Shown here in pieces: positions 24,942 to 32,655 of a stretch of DNA of 51,474 nucleotides. The DNA is taken from assembly GCF_014654205.1 (NCBI RefSeq), contig NZ_BNAW01000062.1, positions 1-51,474 on the forward strand, given 5' to 3'. This stretch comes from Amycolatopsis bullii. Its GTDB lineage: Bacteria > Actinomycetota > Actinomycetes > Mycobacteriales > Pseudonocardiaceae. Each line of letters opens with the position of its first letter. Position 1 is the first letter of the stretch. The notes under the pieces were generated by a model, which saw nothing but the letters and a program-made list of their open reading frames with translations, was not told where the DNA came from and made no database searches. A program made the position numbers and the translations under genes.

Positions 24942-25870
24942 GCGGCGGCTCCTTCGCTGGCCAGCAGGTGGTAGAGGACCGCCATGCGCACGTGGACGCC
25001 GTTGCGGACCTGTTCGGTGATGGCCGACGCCGGGGAGTCGGCGACCGCCGAAGCGATCTCCATCCCGCGCAGCATCGGGCCGGGGTGCAGCACGACCGCG
25101 TGGTTCGGCAGCAGCTTCTGACGCCGTTCCGAGAGGCCGTACGCGATGGAGTACTCCCGCGCGGACGGGAAGAAACCTCCGTGCATGCGTTCGGCCTGCA
25201 CGCGCAGCATCATCACCGCGTCCACGGCGGGCAGCTCGGCGTCGAGATCGTGCGAAACGGTCACCGGAAGGCTTTCGACACCGTAAGGCAGCAACGTCGG
25301 CGGTGCGACGAGCACGACTTCGGCGCCCAGGGCCGAGAGCAGGTGGATGTTCGAGCGGGCGACCCGGCTGTGCAGGACGTCCCCGACGATCGCGATGCGA
25401 CGGTCCTTGAGCGACCCGAGTCGCTCCCGCAGGGTGGCCGCGTCGAGCAGCGCCTGCGTCGGGTGCTCGTGGGTGCCGTCACCGGCGTTGACGACCGAGG
25501 TGCCCGGCTCGGCCAGCCAGCCGGCCAGGCGCTGGGCGGCGCCGCTGGCGGGGTGCCGGACGATCACGCAGTCGGCACCCGCGGCGGCCAGCGTCAGCGC
25601 GGTGTCCCGCAGCGACTCCCCCTTGTTCACCGAGGAGCTGGAGGCGGAGACGTTGATCACGTCCGCGCTCATCCACTTCCCGGCGATCTCGAACGACACC
25701 CGGGTGCGGGTCGAGTTCTCGTAGAACAGGGTGATCACCGTGCGGCCGCGCAGCGTCGGCAGCTTCTTGACCTCCCGGCCGAGCAGCGTGTGCTTGAGCT
25801 CGTCGGCGGTGTCGAGCACGGCCGTGGCCAGCGCCGGGTCCAGGCCGTCGGTGGCGAGCAGGTGCTTCAC
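24938..25870 (-). CDS. pyrB: Aspartate carbamoyltransferase catalytic subunit
   Basis: A 310-residue transcarbamylase joining carbamoyl phosphate to aspartate. The carbamoyl-phosphate loop is FYENSTRTRVSFE, with the lysine loop in SSSSVNKGESL, and HEHPTQALLDAATL and the aspartate-binding MLRVQAER follow. No pyrI regulatory subunit is present. The start GTG overlaps the pyrR stop, which ties its translation to PyrR. Confidence 0.97.
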   Translation of the reverse strand: MKHLLATDGLDPALATAVLDTADELKHTLLGREVKKLPTLRGRTVITLFYENSTRTRVSFEIAGKWMSADVINVSASSSSVNKGESLRDTALTLAAAGADCVIVRHPASGAAQRLAGWLAEPGTSVVNAGDGTHEHPTQALLDAATLRERLGSLKDRRIAIVGDVLHSRVARSNIHLLSALGAEVVLVAPPTLLPYGVESLPVTVSHDLDAELPAVDAVMMLRVQAERMHGGFFPSAREYSIAYGLSERRQKLLPNHAVVLHPGPMLRGMEIASAVADSPASAITEQVRNGVHVRMAVLYHLLASEGAAA

Positions 25871-26484
25871 GAGTCCTCTCCAGCAGCAGTGTCCGACGGG
25901 CCGCTTTCCGATGGACGCAGCAGGACCGCGTCGCGGCCGTCGATCTCGGCCAGCAGGACGGACACGCCCTCGGTGCGGGCGGTCGGCACGTTCTTGCCCA
26001 CGTAGTCGGCGCGGATCGGCAGCTCGCGGTGACCGCGGTCGACCAGGACGGCCAGCTGCACCGCGCGGGGACGGCCGTGATCACGCAGGGCATCGAGCGC
26101 GGCCCGGATGGTCCGGCCGGAGAAGAGCACGTCGTCGACCAGGATCACGACGCGGTCGTCGATGCCGTCGGCGGGCAGCTGCGTCTGCTCGAGCGCGCGC
26201 GGCGGGCGGCGGCGGAGGTCGTCCCGGTACAGGGTGACGTCGAGGGCGCCGGTGGGCGGGCGGACGCCGGAGAACTCGCCGATCTTGTCGGCCAGGCGGA
26301 CGGCCAGGGGGGTGCCGCGGCTGGGAATCCCGAGCAACACGGGCGGGGTAGTGCTCTCCGCACCGTTCGCGGTCTTTTCGATGACCTGATGGGCCATTCG
26401 GGCGATCGTGCGCGCGACATCGCCGGCCGTCAGGAGCTCTCGCTCCCCGGCCGAACCAGCCGCGTCACGCGGGCGTGACGACAA
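25867..26484 (-). CDS. pyrR: PyrR pyrimidine regulator, with TTG start
   Basis: A 205-residue protein of the PyrR family, a UMP-sensing RNA-binding regulator with uracil phosphoribosyltransferase fold. The PRPP-binding signature is VVILVDDVLFSGRTIRAAL. The open frame extends to 26559, but that extension translates the leader: on RNA it contains the PyrR-binding loop and an AAGGAG ribosome site. AAGGAG lies six bases before a TTG at 26484, so that is the likely start, giving a protein beginning with SSRPRD after the initiator. It should repress the whole operon by binding its own leader and hiding this ribosome site. Confidence 0.88.
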   Translation of the reverse strand: MSSRPRDAAGSAGERELLTAGDVARTIARMAHQVIEKTANGAESTTPPVLLGIPSRGTPLAVRLADKIGEFSGVRPPTGALDVTLYRDDLRRRPPRALEQTQLPADGIDDRVVILVDDVLFSGRTIRAALDALRDHGRPRAVQLAVLVDRGHRELPIRADYVGKNVPTARTEGVSVLLAEIDGRDAVLLRPSESGPSDTAAGEDS

Positions 26485-26500
26485 ACCGGACTCCTTCCCC

Positions 26501-26532
26501 GCCTCACCGGACGGGTCCTTAAAGGACGTCTG
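26501..26532 (-). promoter_or_regulatory. PyrR RNA-binding site in the pyr leader
   Basis: Read on the minus strand, TCCGGTGAGGC (26511-26501) fits the PyrR-binding loop pattern UCCnGnGAGGY. The near-palindrome GTCCTTTAAGGAC (26527-26515) lies just upstream, and the pyrR ribosome site AAGGAG (26496-26491) is five bases downstream. The arrangement predicts translational repression when UMP is plentiful, as known for mycobacterial pyrR. Confidence 0.7.
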
Positions 26533-26561
26533 TTCCCCTGCTGGTCGGGGCTTTCCCACCG

Positions 26562-26567
26562 ACAGTA
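26562..26567 (-). promoter_or_regulatory. Possible -10 box of the pyr operon
   Basis: TACTGT on the minus strand lies about 30 bases before the PyrR site. No clear -35 is visible, so this is a weak call. Confidence 0.3.
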
Positions 26568-26624
26568 GCAGGGACTTTGCTCAGTCTTCCGGGTGGTGTG
26601 AGGTGATTCGCGACAAGCTCGCGC

Positions 26625-26652
26625 TTGACCTGGTGACAACAATGCGTAACCA
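26625..26652 (+). promoter_or_regulatory. Probable bldD promoter
   Basis: TTGACC (26625-26630), 16 bases, then TAACCA (26647-26652), about 80 bases before the bldD ATG. The inverted repeat CTGAGT-N5-ACTCAG at 26658-26674 lies at the expected transcription start and is a candidate operator, possibly for BldD itself. Confidence 0.5.
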
Positions 26653-26732
26653 TTACTCTGAGTATTCGACTCAGCGAGTCCCCCGGCCCGGTCACCCCGA
26701 CCGGGAGGGGGTGAAGAACGGAGAACGACCAG

Positions 26733-27221
26733 ATGGGCGATTACGCCAAGGCGCTCGGGGCCAAGCTCCGCGGGATCCGCCAGCAGCAGGGCCTGTCCCT
26801 GCACGGGGTCGAGCAGAAGTCCGGTGGGCGCTGGAAGGCCGTCGTCGTCGGCTCGTACGAGCGTGGCGACCGCGCCGTCACCGTGCAGAAGCTGGCCGAG
26901 CTGGCCGACTTCTACGGTGTGCCGGTGGTCGAGCTGCTGCCCGAGGGCCGGGTCCCCTCCGGTGCCGAGCCCGCCACCAAGATCGTGATCAACCTGGAGC
27001 GCCTGCAGCAGCTGCCGGCCGAGAAGGTGGGCCCGCTCGCCCGCTACGCGGCGACGATCCAGAGCCAGCGCGGCGACTACAACGGCAAGGTGCTCTCGAT
27101 CCGCACCGAGGACCTGCGGTCCCTGGCCATCATCTACGACATGACCCCTGGCGAGCTGACCGAGCAGCTCATCGACTGGGGCGTCCTGCCGCCGGAGGCG
27201 CGTCCTTCCAAGGAGGACTGA
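26733..27221 (+). CDS. bldD: BldD developmental regulator, c-di-GMP-binding
   Basis: A 162-residue transcription regulator. The N-terminal helix-turn-helix (about 8-70) is of the XRE type (LRGIRQQQGLSLHGVEQKS, VVGSYERGDRAVTV). The C-terminal domain (about 83-155) carries the c-di-GMP signature RxD-X8-RxxD as R113-G-D115, eight residues, R124-T-E-D127. In Streptomyces the equivalent reads RGD and RQDD, and c-di-GMP tetramers bridge two BldD domains. BldD represses sporulation genes in Streptomyces; the role in a non-streptomycete is less clear. GGAG lies nine bases before the ATG. It is divergent from pyrR and convergent with nusB. Confidence 0.94.
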   Translation: MGDYAKALGAKLRGIRQQQGLSLHGVEQKSGGRWKAVVVGSYERGDRAVTVQKLAELADFYGVPVVELLPEGRVPSGAEPATKIVINLERLQQLPAEKVGPLARYAATIQSQRGDYNGKVLSIRTEDLRSLAIIYDMTPGELTEQLIDWGVLPPEARPSKED

Positions 27222-27244
27222 TTCCGGGTGGTGCGGTACCGACG

Positions 27245-27284
27245 CAGTGAGCGTCCCTCGGTGGGGCACCGGAGACGCTCACTG
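27245..27284. terminator. Hairpin between bldD and nusB
   Basis: Perfect 11-bp arms (CAGTGAGCGTC) flank an 18-base loop, 24 bp past the bldD stop and 60 bp past the nusB stop on the other strand. It may serve both convergent genes. Confidence 0.6.
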
Positions 27285-27343
27285 ATTCGTCGGGGGGCTC
27301 GTTCGGGGGCGAGCCTGCCCCGCGGTCACCTGACCGGGGTGCA

Positions 27344-27799
27344 CTACAGAACGGCGCGCAGGCGGTCGGCGATCGTGCCGATCCGGCCCAGGACGCCGTT
27401 GACGAACCGCGGCGAGTCGTCCGTGGACAGTTCCTTCGCCAGGCCGACGGCCTCGTCGATCGCGACCGGGTCCGGCACGTCCTCGGCCCAGAGCAGCTCG
27501 TAGACCCCGACCCGCAGCACCGCGAGGTCGACCTTCGGCATCCGCTCCAGGGTCCAGCCCTGCGCGTGCTCGGCCAGCAGCTCGTCGATCCGGGCCTTCC
27601 GGCCGGTCACGCCCTCGACCAGGCTGATCGTGTAGTCCGCGATCGGGTCGACGTCCGTCGCGCCGACCCGGTCGGCCAGCAGCGTCACCGCGTCGGTGTC
27701 GCGCTGCGCGGCCTCGTACAGCATTTCCACCGCGCGGCGGCGCGCCTGACGGCGGCTGATCGCGCCGCCGCGGTTCGGGTGGGGTTTCGACGTCGGCAT
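27344..27799 (-). CDS. nusB: Transcription antitermination factor NusB
   Basis: A 151-residue all-helical protein that with NusE binds boxA RNA in rRNA transcripts. SRRQARRRAVEMLYEA is the conserved N-terminal RNA-binding helix, and DLAVLRVGVYELLWAEDVP with VAIDEAVGLAKELSTDDSPRF is the C-terminal signature. Its ATG shares one base with the efp stop (TGATG). It ends the pepQ-efp-nusB group. Confidence 0.95.
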   Translation of the reverse strand: MPTSKPHPNRGGAISRRQARRRAVEMLYEAAQRDTDAVTLLADRVGATDVDPIADYTISLVEGVTGRKARIDELLAEHAQGWTLERMPKVDLAVLRVGVYELLWAEDVPDPVAIDEAVGLAKELSTDDSPRFVNGVLGRIGTIADRLRAVL

Positions 27800-28362
27800 C
27801 AGCTGGAGACGCGGCCCAGGTAACGGCCGTCGCGGGTGTCGACCTTGATCTTCTCGCCGGTCGACAGGAACAGCGGGACCTGGATCTCCGCGCCGGTCTC
27901 CAGCGTCGCCGGCTTGGTGCCGCCGGTGGAGCGGTCGCCCTGCAGGCCCGGGTCGGTGTGCTGGACGACCAGCTCGACCGACGTCGGCAGCTCGACGTAC
28001 AGCGGCTCGTTCTCGTGCACCGCGACCTGGACCTCGGTGTTCTCGAGCATGTAGTTGGCGTTGTCGCCGACGACCTCGGCCGGGACGGTGATCTGGTCGT
28101 AGGTGTCACCGTCCATGAACACGAAGTCCTGACCCTCCTTGTAGAGGTAGGTCATGTTCCGGCGGTCCACCGTGGCCGTCTCGACCTTCGTGCCCGCGTT
28201 GAACGTCTTGTCGACCACCTTGCCGGTGAGCACGTGCTTGAGCGTGGTGCGCACGAAGGCGCCACCCTTGCCCGGCTTGACGTGCTGGAACGCGGTGACG
28301 GTCCAGAGCTGGCCGTCCAGGTTGAGGACGAGCCCGTTCTTCAGGTCGTTGGTCGTGGCCAC
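27799..28362 (-). CDS. efp: Elongation factor P
   Basis: A 187-residue EF-P that relieves ribosome stalling at polyproline. Three beta-barrel domains; the domain I tip loop reads KPGKGGAFVR with K32 at the site modified or exposed in other species. No EpmA/EpmB or EarP gene is in the window. RRNMTYLYKEG and the C-terminal KVDTRDGRYLGRV are typical. It starts with GTG. Confidence 0.97.
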   Translation of the reverse strand: MATTNDLKNGLVLNLDGQLWTVTAFQHVKPGKGGAFVRTTLKHVLTGKVVDKTFNAGTKVETATVDRRNMTYLYKEGQDFVFMDGDTYDQITVPAEVVGDNANYMLENTEVQVAVHENEPLYVELPTSVELVVQHTDPGLQGDRSTGGTKPATLETGAEIQVPLFLSTGEKIKVDTRDGRYLGRVSS

Positions 28363-28407
28363 GAGCTTGCAGTCTCCTGTGTCGAATCTTCGGGTTCGGG
28401 GCCGCTG

Positions 28408-29496
28408 TCAGACGACCACGAGGTTCTTGGTGCTCAGGGTGAGGAGTTCGGGCTCCCCAGCCCGCACGACGAGCGTGTCCTCGATGCGCACGCCACCGCG
28501 CCCCGCGAGGTACACGCCGGGCTCGACGGTGACCGCCATACCGGCGGCCAGTGTACCGACGCCCGTCGCGGCGAAGCTGGGCGCCTCGTGGATCTGGAGG
28601 CCGACGCCGTGCCCGAGGCCGTGCGCGAAGTGCTCGCCGTGGCCCGCGTCCGCGATCACCGTCCGCGCGGCGGCGTCCACATCGGACACCTCGGTACCCG
28701 GCACGACGGCGGCGACCCCGGCTGCCTGGGCGGCGTGCACGAGCTCGTAGACCTCCCGCTGCCAGTCCGCGGGCTCGCCGAGGACGAAGGTGCGGGTCAT
28801 GTCGGAGTGGTAGCCGTCGACGGTCGCGCCGAAGTCCAGCTTGACGAAGTCGCCGCGCTTGAGCTCGGCGTGCGTCGGCTGGTGGTGCGGGATGGCCGAG
28901 TGCGCGCCGGCGGCGACGATGGAGGCGAAGCTGGGCGCGGACGAGCCGTGCTCCAGCATGCGGTTCTCCAGGTCACGGGCGACGTCCAGCTCGGTCCGCC
29001 CGGGCCGCAGCCCGCCGGCGGCGACCAGGTCGTCCAGCGCCCGGTCGGCGGCGGCGCACGCCTGCCGCAGCGCCTCGATCTCGGCTTCGTCCTTGACCTC
29101 GCGCAGCCGCTCGACCAGACCGGGGGTCCGCGTCAGGGTCACCTGCTGCTTGAGGGCTTCGTAGGTCTCGACGCTGACGTGCTGGCTCTCGAACCCGAGC
29201 CGCCCGTAGGTCTTGGCGTCCTCGGCCGCCCGGGCGACGAGAGCGGCGGCGCTGGCCCGGTCGACGACGGTCTCGAGGTCGGGCACCTCGGCGGCCGATT
29301 GGGTCGTGTAGCGGCCGTCGGTGCAGAAGAGCGTCTTGTCGTCGCCGCCGGCGTGCAGGAGGACAGCGGCGTTGGAGCCGGTGAACCCGGTCAGGTAGCG
29401 GATGTTCAGCAGATCGGTGATCAGCAGCGCGTCGACACCGGCCCCGGTCAGGAGCTCGCGCAGCGCGCCGCGACGTCGTCCATGGGTTTCAGGCAC
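28408..29496 (-). CDS. pepQ: Xaa-Pro aminopeptidase/dipeptidase, M24 family
   Basis: A 362-residue metallopeptidase with a creatinase-like N-terminal domain (about 1-130) and a pita-bread catalytic domain. Five metal ligands can be read: two Asp in KLDFGATVDGYHSDMTRTF, His in GLGHGVGLQIHE, Glu in VTVEPGVY and Glu in GVRIEDT. It cleaves bonds next to proline; whether it prefers dipeptides or longer peptides is not decided. Its place directly upstream of efp is common in bacteria. Confidence 0.92.
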   Translation of the reverse strand: MPETHGRRRGALRELLTGAGVDALLITDLLNIRYLTGFTGSNAAVLLHAGGDDKTLFCTDGRYTTQSAAEVPDLETVVDRASAAALVARAAEDAKTYGRLGFESQHVSVETYEALKQQVTLTRTPGLVERLREVKDEAEIEALRQACAAADRALDDLVAAGGLRPGRTELDVARDLENRMLEHGSSAPSFASIVAAGAHSAIPHHQPTHAELKRGDFVKLDFGATVDGYHSDMTRTFVLGEPADWQREVYELVHAAQAAGVAAVVPGTEVSDVDAAARTVIADAGHGEHFAHGLGHGVGLQIHEAPSFAATGVGTLAAGMAVTVEPGVYLAGRGGVRIEDTLVVRAGEPELLTLSTKNLVVV

Positions 29497-29558
29497 CCGT
29501 CCACCCTAGTGCGCGCCACCGGGGCAACTCGTCGGTAACCTGGCCTACACTCCGCAGG

Positions 29559-29966
29559 ATGAGCGCTTGGGTGATCCGTGGCCTCGGCATGGCGCTGCTG
29601 CACGGCGTGGCGCTGACGCTGCTGGCCAAGTACGCCGTCTACCACCCGACGGACCAGACGCTGATGACTTCGCTGGCCCTGGCGGTCCTGGTCGGCGCGG
29701 CGGCGCTGTGGGCCGCGCTGGACGCGTGGCGTGGCCTGCCCGACCGCGGCCGGGCGTGGTTCATCGCCGCGCTGGTGGCGGGCGTGGTGTCCGGAATCCT
29801 GTACGTGATCGGCCGCGCGGTGTTCGTGGACCAGACGGGGGTGGCCGAGCTGGGCGGAGCGCTCACCGGCGGGGCGGCCTTCTCGGCCCTGCTGGTCCTG
29901 ATCCCGGCGGGGCTGGGGTTGTTCGTGGGCGGCCGGATCGGAAAGTCCCCGGACACCGACGCCTGA
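29559..29966 (+). CDS. Small four-helix membrane protein (B-4DMT-like)
   Basis: 135 residues, almost all membrane: helices at about 5-27, 36-58, 67-90 and 100-125. It resembles the actinobacterial B-4DMT transporter family, small proteins whose substrate is unknown. No ribosome site precedes the ATG. TACACT at 29545-29550 lies nine bases upstream, so a leaderless or nearly leaderless transcript is possible. Divergent from pepQ by 62 bp. Confidence 0.75.
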   Translation: MSAWVIRGLGMALLHGVALTLLAKYAVYHPTDQTLMTSLALAVLVGAAALWAALDAWRGLPDRGRAWFIAALVAGVVSGILYVIGRAVFVDQTGVAELGGALTGGAAFSALLVLIPAGLGLFVGGRIGKSPDTDA

Positions 29967-29984
29967 CCGCTCTCCCGCAGCCGG

Positions 29985-30028
29985 TCGTGAGTGGGAAACA
30001 GGGTCAGAACACTGTTTCTCGCTCACGA
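29985..30028. repeat. 17-bp-arm hairpin of a dispersed family, copy 1
   Basis: Arms TCGTGAGTGGGAAACAG (29985-30001) and its near-complement (30012-30028, two G-T type mismatches) flank a 10-base loop. It lies between two convergent genes. A second copy with similar arms and loop is at 44132-44175. It probably works as a bidirectional terminator. Confidence 0.8.
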
Positions 30029-30036
30029 GGCGGTGG

Positions 30037-31557
30037 TCAGCCCACCAGGGACGGGCCCGGTGGGTAGCCGTCCCACTGGGCCGGGGGCACCGGGCGGGCC
30101 GTCGAGCCGTTGTCGCCCACGGCGGCCGGGTCGGGGACCGGCCAGCGGCGGCCGTCCAGCACGAAGGCGAAGCCGCGGTCCGGTGCCTGGACCGCTTCCG
30201 CGCCCGAGCGCAGCCGGGTCGTCAGGGGCAGGGCCGCCAGTGCGGGCGGCGCCTTGTCGAGGACTTCGCCCGCCAGCGCCACCGCCACCGCGCGGCGGTC
30301 CACGCGGACGCGGCCACCGGCGCGGACCAGGTCCATCGTGCGTTCCGGCGAAGGTGCCGTCACGCCGTCGAACGTCGCCGCCGTCCGGCCCGGGTTCGCG
30401 CAGGCCTGGCTCCCCAGCAGGTCCAGCCCGAAGTGCCGCAGGTCGGTCGGGGCGTTCGCGCCGCCGTTCGTCGTCGCGCGCACGAGGTCGAAGGGCACCC
30501 GGTCGCACGGGTCGGCCGGCGACAGCGGCGCGTGGCCGTCCGGACGGCGCACCAGGTCCGGGCCTTCCCGCCACGGCCCGGGGACGAGCACGGGCCGGTA
30601 CGGGTGCTCGGTGAAGTCCGCGGTCCAGAACGTCAGCGTCGTCCCGCCGTCGGTCTCGTGCGCGACGACGAACGCGGCGAGCGCGCCCACCCACATCAGG
30701 TCCGCGCTGAACCCGTCGACGATCGACCGGGCCCGCGGCGCCGCGGTCGAGGCCACCGGCACGAACCCGCCGACGTCGAGGGCCTGCACCCCGGCCCCGA
30801 ACGCCGGGTCCCGCGAGCGGAGCAGGAACTGCCCCGCGCCGTTGGCACCCGCGGCACGGCCGGTCGTGTCGGTGAACATCAGGTAGAACCAGCCGTCGAG
30901 ATAGACGACCGACGGCTGGCCCGCGCCGTAGACGTTCTCGCGGTGCACGTCGTGCGACGGCCCGAGGATCGGCCGTCCGCCGGCCGCGCGGGTCCAGTGG
31001 ATCCCGTCGGGACTGGTCGCGAGCCCGATCGAGTTGCCGAGCGCGTGGTCCCCGGCGGCGCCGGTGTAGTACAGGTAGTACGTCGAGCCGACGCGCAGCA
31101 CGGACGGATCGCACGTGTGCATGCCGTCGAACTGCCCGGGCGCCCCGGAGAACACGGCGGCCGGGATCCCGCCGTCCGGCCCGGTGAACGGCCCGTCGAA
31201 CGACGGCGCCTGCGCGTAGAGGACGTCGTCCCCGGGCGGCCCGGCGCCGCCGTACTGGCTGCACCACCACATCCGGGTCTGCCCCCGGTCGAGCATGACG
31301 GACGGCCCGTAGTTGTAGACGGAATCGGCCCCACCGGCGGCGACGACACCGTCACTCTGCCGGGAGTCACCCGAAGGGAGTTCGACATCGGCGGGCCGCC
31401 GCGGCGCCACGGTCTTCCCGCCCGCGATCGCCGGGTGTTCGCCGGCCGCCTGCGGCTGGGCGTAACCCTCGGTGCACCCGGCGAGCAGCAGCCCCGCCAG
31501 CACACTGGCGAGCAAGGCACGAGCGGGTCGCCGACCCCCACGACGAAACGGGTGCAC
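30037..31557 (-). CDS. GH43-like five-bladed propeller lipoprotein
   Basis: A 506-residue putative glycosidase of the GH43/beta-xylosidase type. The N-terminus is a lipoprotein signal, VLAGLLLAGC, with the lipobox Cys near residue 28, so it should be tethered outside the membrane. Repeated blade motifs with aromatic strands are clear: YNYGPSVMLDRG with TRMWWC, CDPSVLRVGSTYYLYYTG, GQPSVVYLDGWFYLMFTDT. The catalytic trio is not certain from sequence alone, and the C-terminal 130 residues are not recognised. Substrate unknown; the neighbours are unrelated. Confidence 0.75.
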   Translation of the reverse strand: MHPFRRGGRRPARALLASVLAGLLLAGCTEGYAQPQAAGEHPAIAGGKTVAPRRPADVELPSGDSRQSDGVVAAGGADSVYNYGPSVMLDRGQTRMWWCSQYGGAGPPGDDVLYAQAPSFDGPFTGPDGGIPAAVFSGAPGQFDGMHTCDPSVLRVGSTYYLYYTGAAGDHALGNSIGLATSPDGIHWTRAAGGRPILGPSHDVHRENVYGAGQPSVVYLDGWFYLMFTDTTGRAAGANGAGQFLLRSRDPAFGAGVQALDVGGFVPVASTAAPRARSIVDGFSADLMWVGALAAFVVAHETDGGTTLTFWTADFTEHPYRPVLVPGPWREGPDLVRRPDGHAPLSPADPCDRVPFDLVRATTNGGANAPTDLRHFGLDLLGSQACANPGRTAATFDGVTAPSPERTMDLVRAGGRVRVDRRAVAVALAGEVLDKAPPALAALPLTTRLRSGAEAVQAPDRGFAFVLDGRRWPVPDPAAVGDNGSTARPVPPAQWDGYPPGPSLVG

Positions 31558-31659
31558 GGCACCGGAGTGTAGCGAGCACCTTCACCCGTCCGAGCGACCG
31601 CGGTCCGGCGCGGCGGTCCCCCACTCGTGGCGCCCCGCGGTCAGCCCGCGTCCCCGAAC

Positions 31660-31712
31660 GCAGTGAATGACTCATTCCTGGGGTCCGATGCCAGGAATGA
31701 GTCATTCACTGC
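31660..31712. repeat. Perfect hairpin, 22-bp arms
   Basis: Arms at 31660-31681 and 31691-31712 are perfectly complementary around a 9-base loop. Each arm also contains the near-palindrome GAATGACTCATTC. It lies 35 bp past the GNAT-VOC gene stop and is its likely terminator, but the arm sequence looks like a dispersed element; a related core appears in the hairpin after ggt. Confidence 0.85.
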
Positions 31713-31746
31713 ACCCCGTGCTGCCTGGACCGAGCCCGTCCGCCGG

Positions 31747-32655
31747 TCACTCCGCTGCCGCGGGACCTTCCGCCGCGACCAGCTCCACCTCGAACCCGGC
31801 CTCGTTCTCCAGGTACGCCGCGTAGTGGGCGGGGCCGCCCGCGTGCGGGTACTTCTCCGCGAACAGCGGCCGCCAGCCGTGGCCCCCCGCCCGGGCCGCC
31901 AGCTCGTCCACCTCCGCCCGCGTCCCCACGTGCAGCGCCAGGTGGTTCAGGCCCGGTCGCGTGCGCTCGTGCCCCGCCGCGCTCAGCGCCGGTGACTCCT
32001 CGACCACCAGATACGTCCCGCCCAGCCGCCAGCTGACGCCCGCGGGCCAGCGCTGGAACTCGCGCCACCCGAGCTCCCCGAGCAGCCAGCCCCAGCTTCG
32101 CGAAGCTTCAGCGAGGTCCGGCACCCACAGCTCGATGTGGTGCGGCCGCCCGTGGACCGACGGCAGCGCGACCAGCACGCGGTGCCGGTCGCCGTAGTGC
32201 ACGCCGCTGCCGACGTCGAGGAAACCCAGGCGTTCCGCGACTTTCCGGCTCGCCGCGTTCCGCTCGTGGACCAGCGCCCACACCGCCGGGAGCCCGAGCG
32301 TGCCGAGCCCGTGGTCCAGCAGCGCGCGGGCCGCCTCGGTGGCCAGGCCCTGTCCCGCGTGCGCGCTCGCGACGTAGTAACCCAGCTCGGGCACCTCGCC
32401 CGGCAGCTCCCACGACGGACGCAGGTGCGCGACGCCGACCACCTCGCCGTCGCGCTCGATCACCCAGTGGCCCTGGCCCGCGGGGCCGCGGTGGGCCAGG
32501 CGGCGGTCCACCATCTCGCTCGCCACGGCCGGGTCGGAGAAATCCGCCGCGAAGTACCGGCTCATTGCCGGGTCGGCGAACACCTTCACCACGGCTTCGC
32601 GATCGGCCTCGGTCAGCGGCCGCAGCGTCAGCCGGGCCGTCGCGAGCAGGGTCAT
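31747..32655 (-). CDS. GNAT acetyltransferase fused to a VOC/glyoxalase domain
   Basis: 302 residues in one uninterrupted frame. Residues 1-168 form a RimJ/RimL-type GNAT domain: TARLTLRPLTEADRE, and the acetyl-CoA loop HAGQGLATEAARA (99-111), then NAASRKVAERLGF. Residues 171-297 form a VOC domain: HHIELWVPDLAEASRSW, NHLALHVGTRAEVDEL, and the final Glu-bearing strand GFEVELVA. Potential metal ligands H173, H238 and E291 are present. The ATG overlaps the aroQ stop (ATGA). Substrates of either domain are unknown; a resistance or small-molecule modification role is only a guess. Confidence 0.82.
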   Translation of the reverse strand: MTLLATARLTLRPLTEADREAVVKVFADPAMSRYFAADFSDPAVASEMVDRRLAHRGPAGQGHWVIERDGEVVGVAHLRPSWELPGEVPELGYYVASAHAGQGLATEAARALLDHGLGTLGLPAVWALVHERNAASRKVAERLGFLDVGSGVHYGDRHRVLVALPSVHGRPHHIELWVPDLAEASRSWGWLLGELGWREFQRWPAGVSWRLGGTYLVVEESPALSAAGHERTRPGLNHLALHVGTRAEVDELAARAGGHGWRPLFAEKYPHAGGPAHYAAYLENEAGFEVELVAAEGPAAAE

